Of a stretch of 64,000 bases of DNA, positions 63,838 to 64,000 are shown in pieces. Made by a program: the position numbers and the translations under genes. Below the pieces are notes generated by a model. That model searched no databases and was not told where the DNA came from. It worked only from the letters and a program-made list of their open reading frames with translations. Numbering within the stretch: position 1 is the stretch's first letter; each line of letters opens with the position of its first letter. This DNA is from Bowmanella sp. JS7-9 (GTDB lineage: Bacteria > Pseudomonadota > Gammaproteobacteria > Enterobacterales > Alteromonadaceae), in assembly GCF_004329715.1 (NCBI RefSeq), contig NZ_JXSY01000021.1, positions 208,308 to 272,307 of the forward strand. Direction: 5' to 3'.

Positions 63838-64000
63838 GTATAACAATTTAATAGTGCGCGATTGGGTCGTTTTTCTACCGGCGCATCGCTCGTTTTTCTC
63901 CTTTAGCATTTTTAACAGTTCTCGTAAGTGATTGCTATACAAAGTATTTGTATCGGTGTCGCACAATCGCAACGGGATAAAAACGACCCAATGGGTCGTT
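63838..64000 (-). repeat. attC site H, long, cut by the window edge
   Basis: Left box GTATAAC (63838-63844); long arms TTGGGTCGTTTTT (63862-63874) and AAAAACGACCCAA (63979-63991); a hairpin AACGACCC-AAT-GGGTCGTT runs to the last base. It is longer than its neighbours, and its right boundary is not visible. Confidence 0.58.

Larger units (their letters stand above)
59815..64000 (-). mobile_element. distal part of a chromosomal integron cassette array
   Basis: Eight short genes, all on the minus strand, are each separated by a structured recombination site of 69 to about 160 bases. Most sites have a RYYYAAC-like box, long imperfect inverted repeats with GC stems, and a GTTRRRY-like box. The genes are AT-richer than the rest of the window, are mostly membrane or exported proteins of unknown function, and have no promoters of their own visible. 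In integrons cassettes read away from intI, so intI/attI should be to the right of the window and 59.8 kb is the far end of the array. Confidence 0.86.

Noticed and set aside
63826..63972. N-terminal extension of the 63565 cassette gene
   Set aside because: It would run through the attC H box and its long arm; the internal ATG at 63825 is consistent with a cassette boundary.

Overview
Organism. The window is bacterial, dense, about half G+C by eye, and looks like a Gram-negative gammaproteobacterium, most plausibly an aquatic Alteromonadales/Rheinheimera-type bacterium. Grounds are inference from gene content: EfpL (EF-P-like with an Arg tip), YebG under a LexA box, a tryptophan-halogenase-type flavoprotein beside a DUF6445 protein, PEP-CTERM proteins, a CioAB-type bd oxidase, a Cus-type RND pump, an AbgT transporter, and a chromosomal-type integron cassette array. 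No rRNA, tRNA, CRISPR, IS element or prophage was seen. Layout. 1-3.8 kb: the 3' part of a PKD/beta-propeller surface protein, then a translationally coupled exported protein and transglutaminase-like protein. 3.8-11.5 kb: patatin-like RssA, an ABC-2 exporter, a winged-helix/TPR regulator, and the glpD-glpK operon. 11.8-20.2 kb: a SAM methyltransferase followed by an MddA-like methanethiol methyltransferase, EfpL, a peptidoglycan group (amidase; LdcA coupled to an M14-like hydrolase candidate), and a proline iminopeptidase. 20.2-29 kb: SOS gene yebG, a chemoreceptor, and many small lipoproteins or membrane proteins. 29-35.4 kb: an accessory block with two PEP-CTERM-type proteins, a DUF6445 protein divergent from the halogenase-like protein, and a membrane TPR protein. 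35.4-46.9 kb: ThrE exporter, entericidin, azoreductase, M1 peptidase, a GbsR-type regulator with cydAB, oxyR, a yqjDE-like stress operon, and a DUF3095 protein. 46.9-59.7 kb: M13 peptidase, a copper/silver efflux operon (PepSY protein, Cys/His-rich protein, CusB, CusA), cytochrome b561, a DnaJ-related protein, and AbgT. 59.8-64 kb: at least eight integron gene cassettes, all read from the minus strand and separated by attC sites. The window holds the distal end of the array; the integrase and attI should lie beyond the right edge. How genes work together. glpD-glpK feed glycerol into glycolysis. The GbsR-type regulator probably controls its own operon with cydAB through a long perfect palindrome. 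oxyR, azoR, bd oxidase and cytochrome b561 form a redox-stress theme. The Cus operon carries copper or silver out of the periplasm, but its outer-membrane channel is not in the window. The amidase, LdcA and M14-like gene suggest cell-wall recycling. The most unusual parts are the integron array, the halogenase-like protein with a rewritten WxWxIP motif, and the LdcA-coupled M14-like protein.
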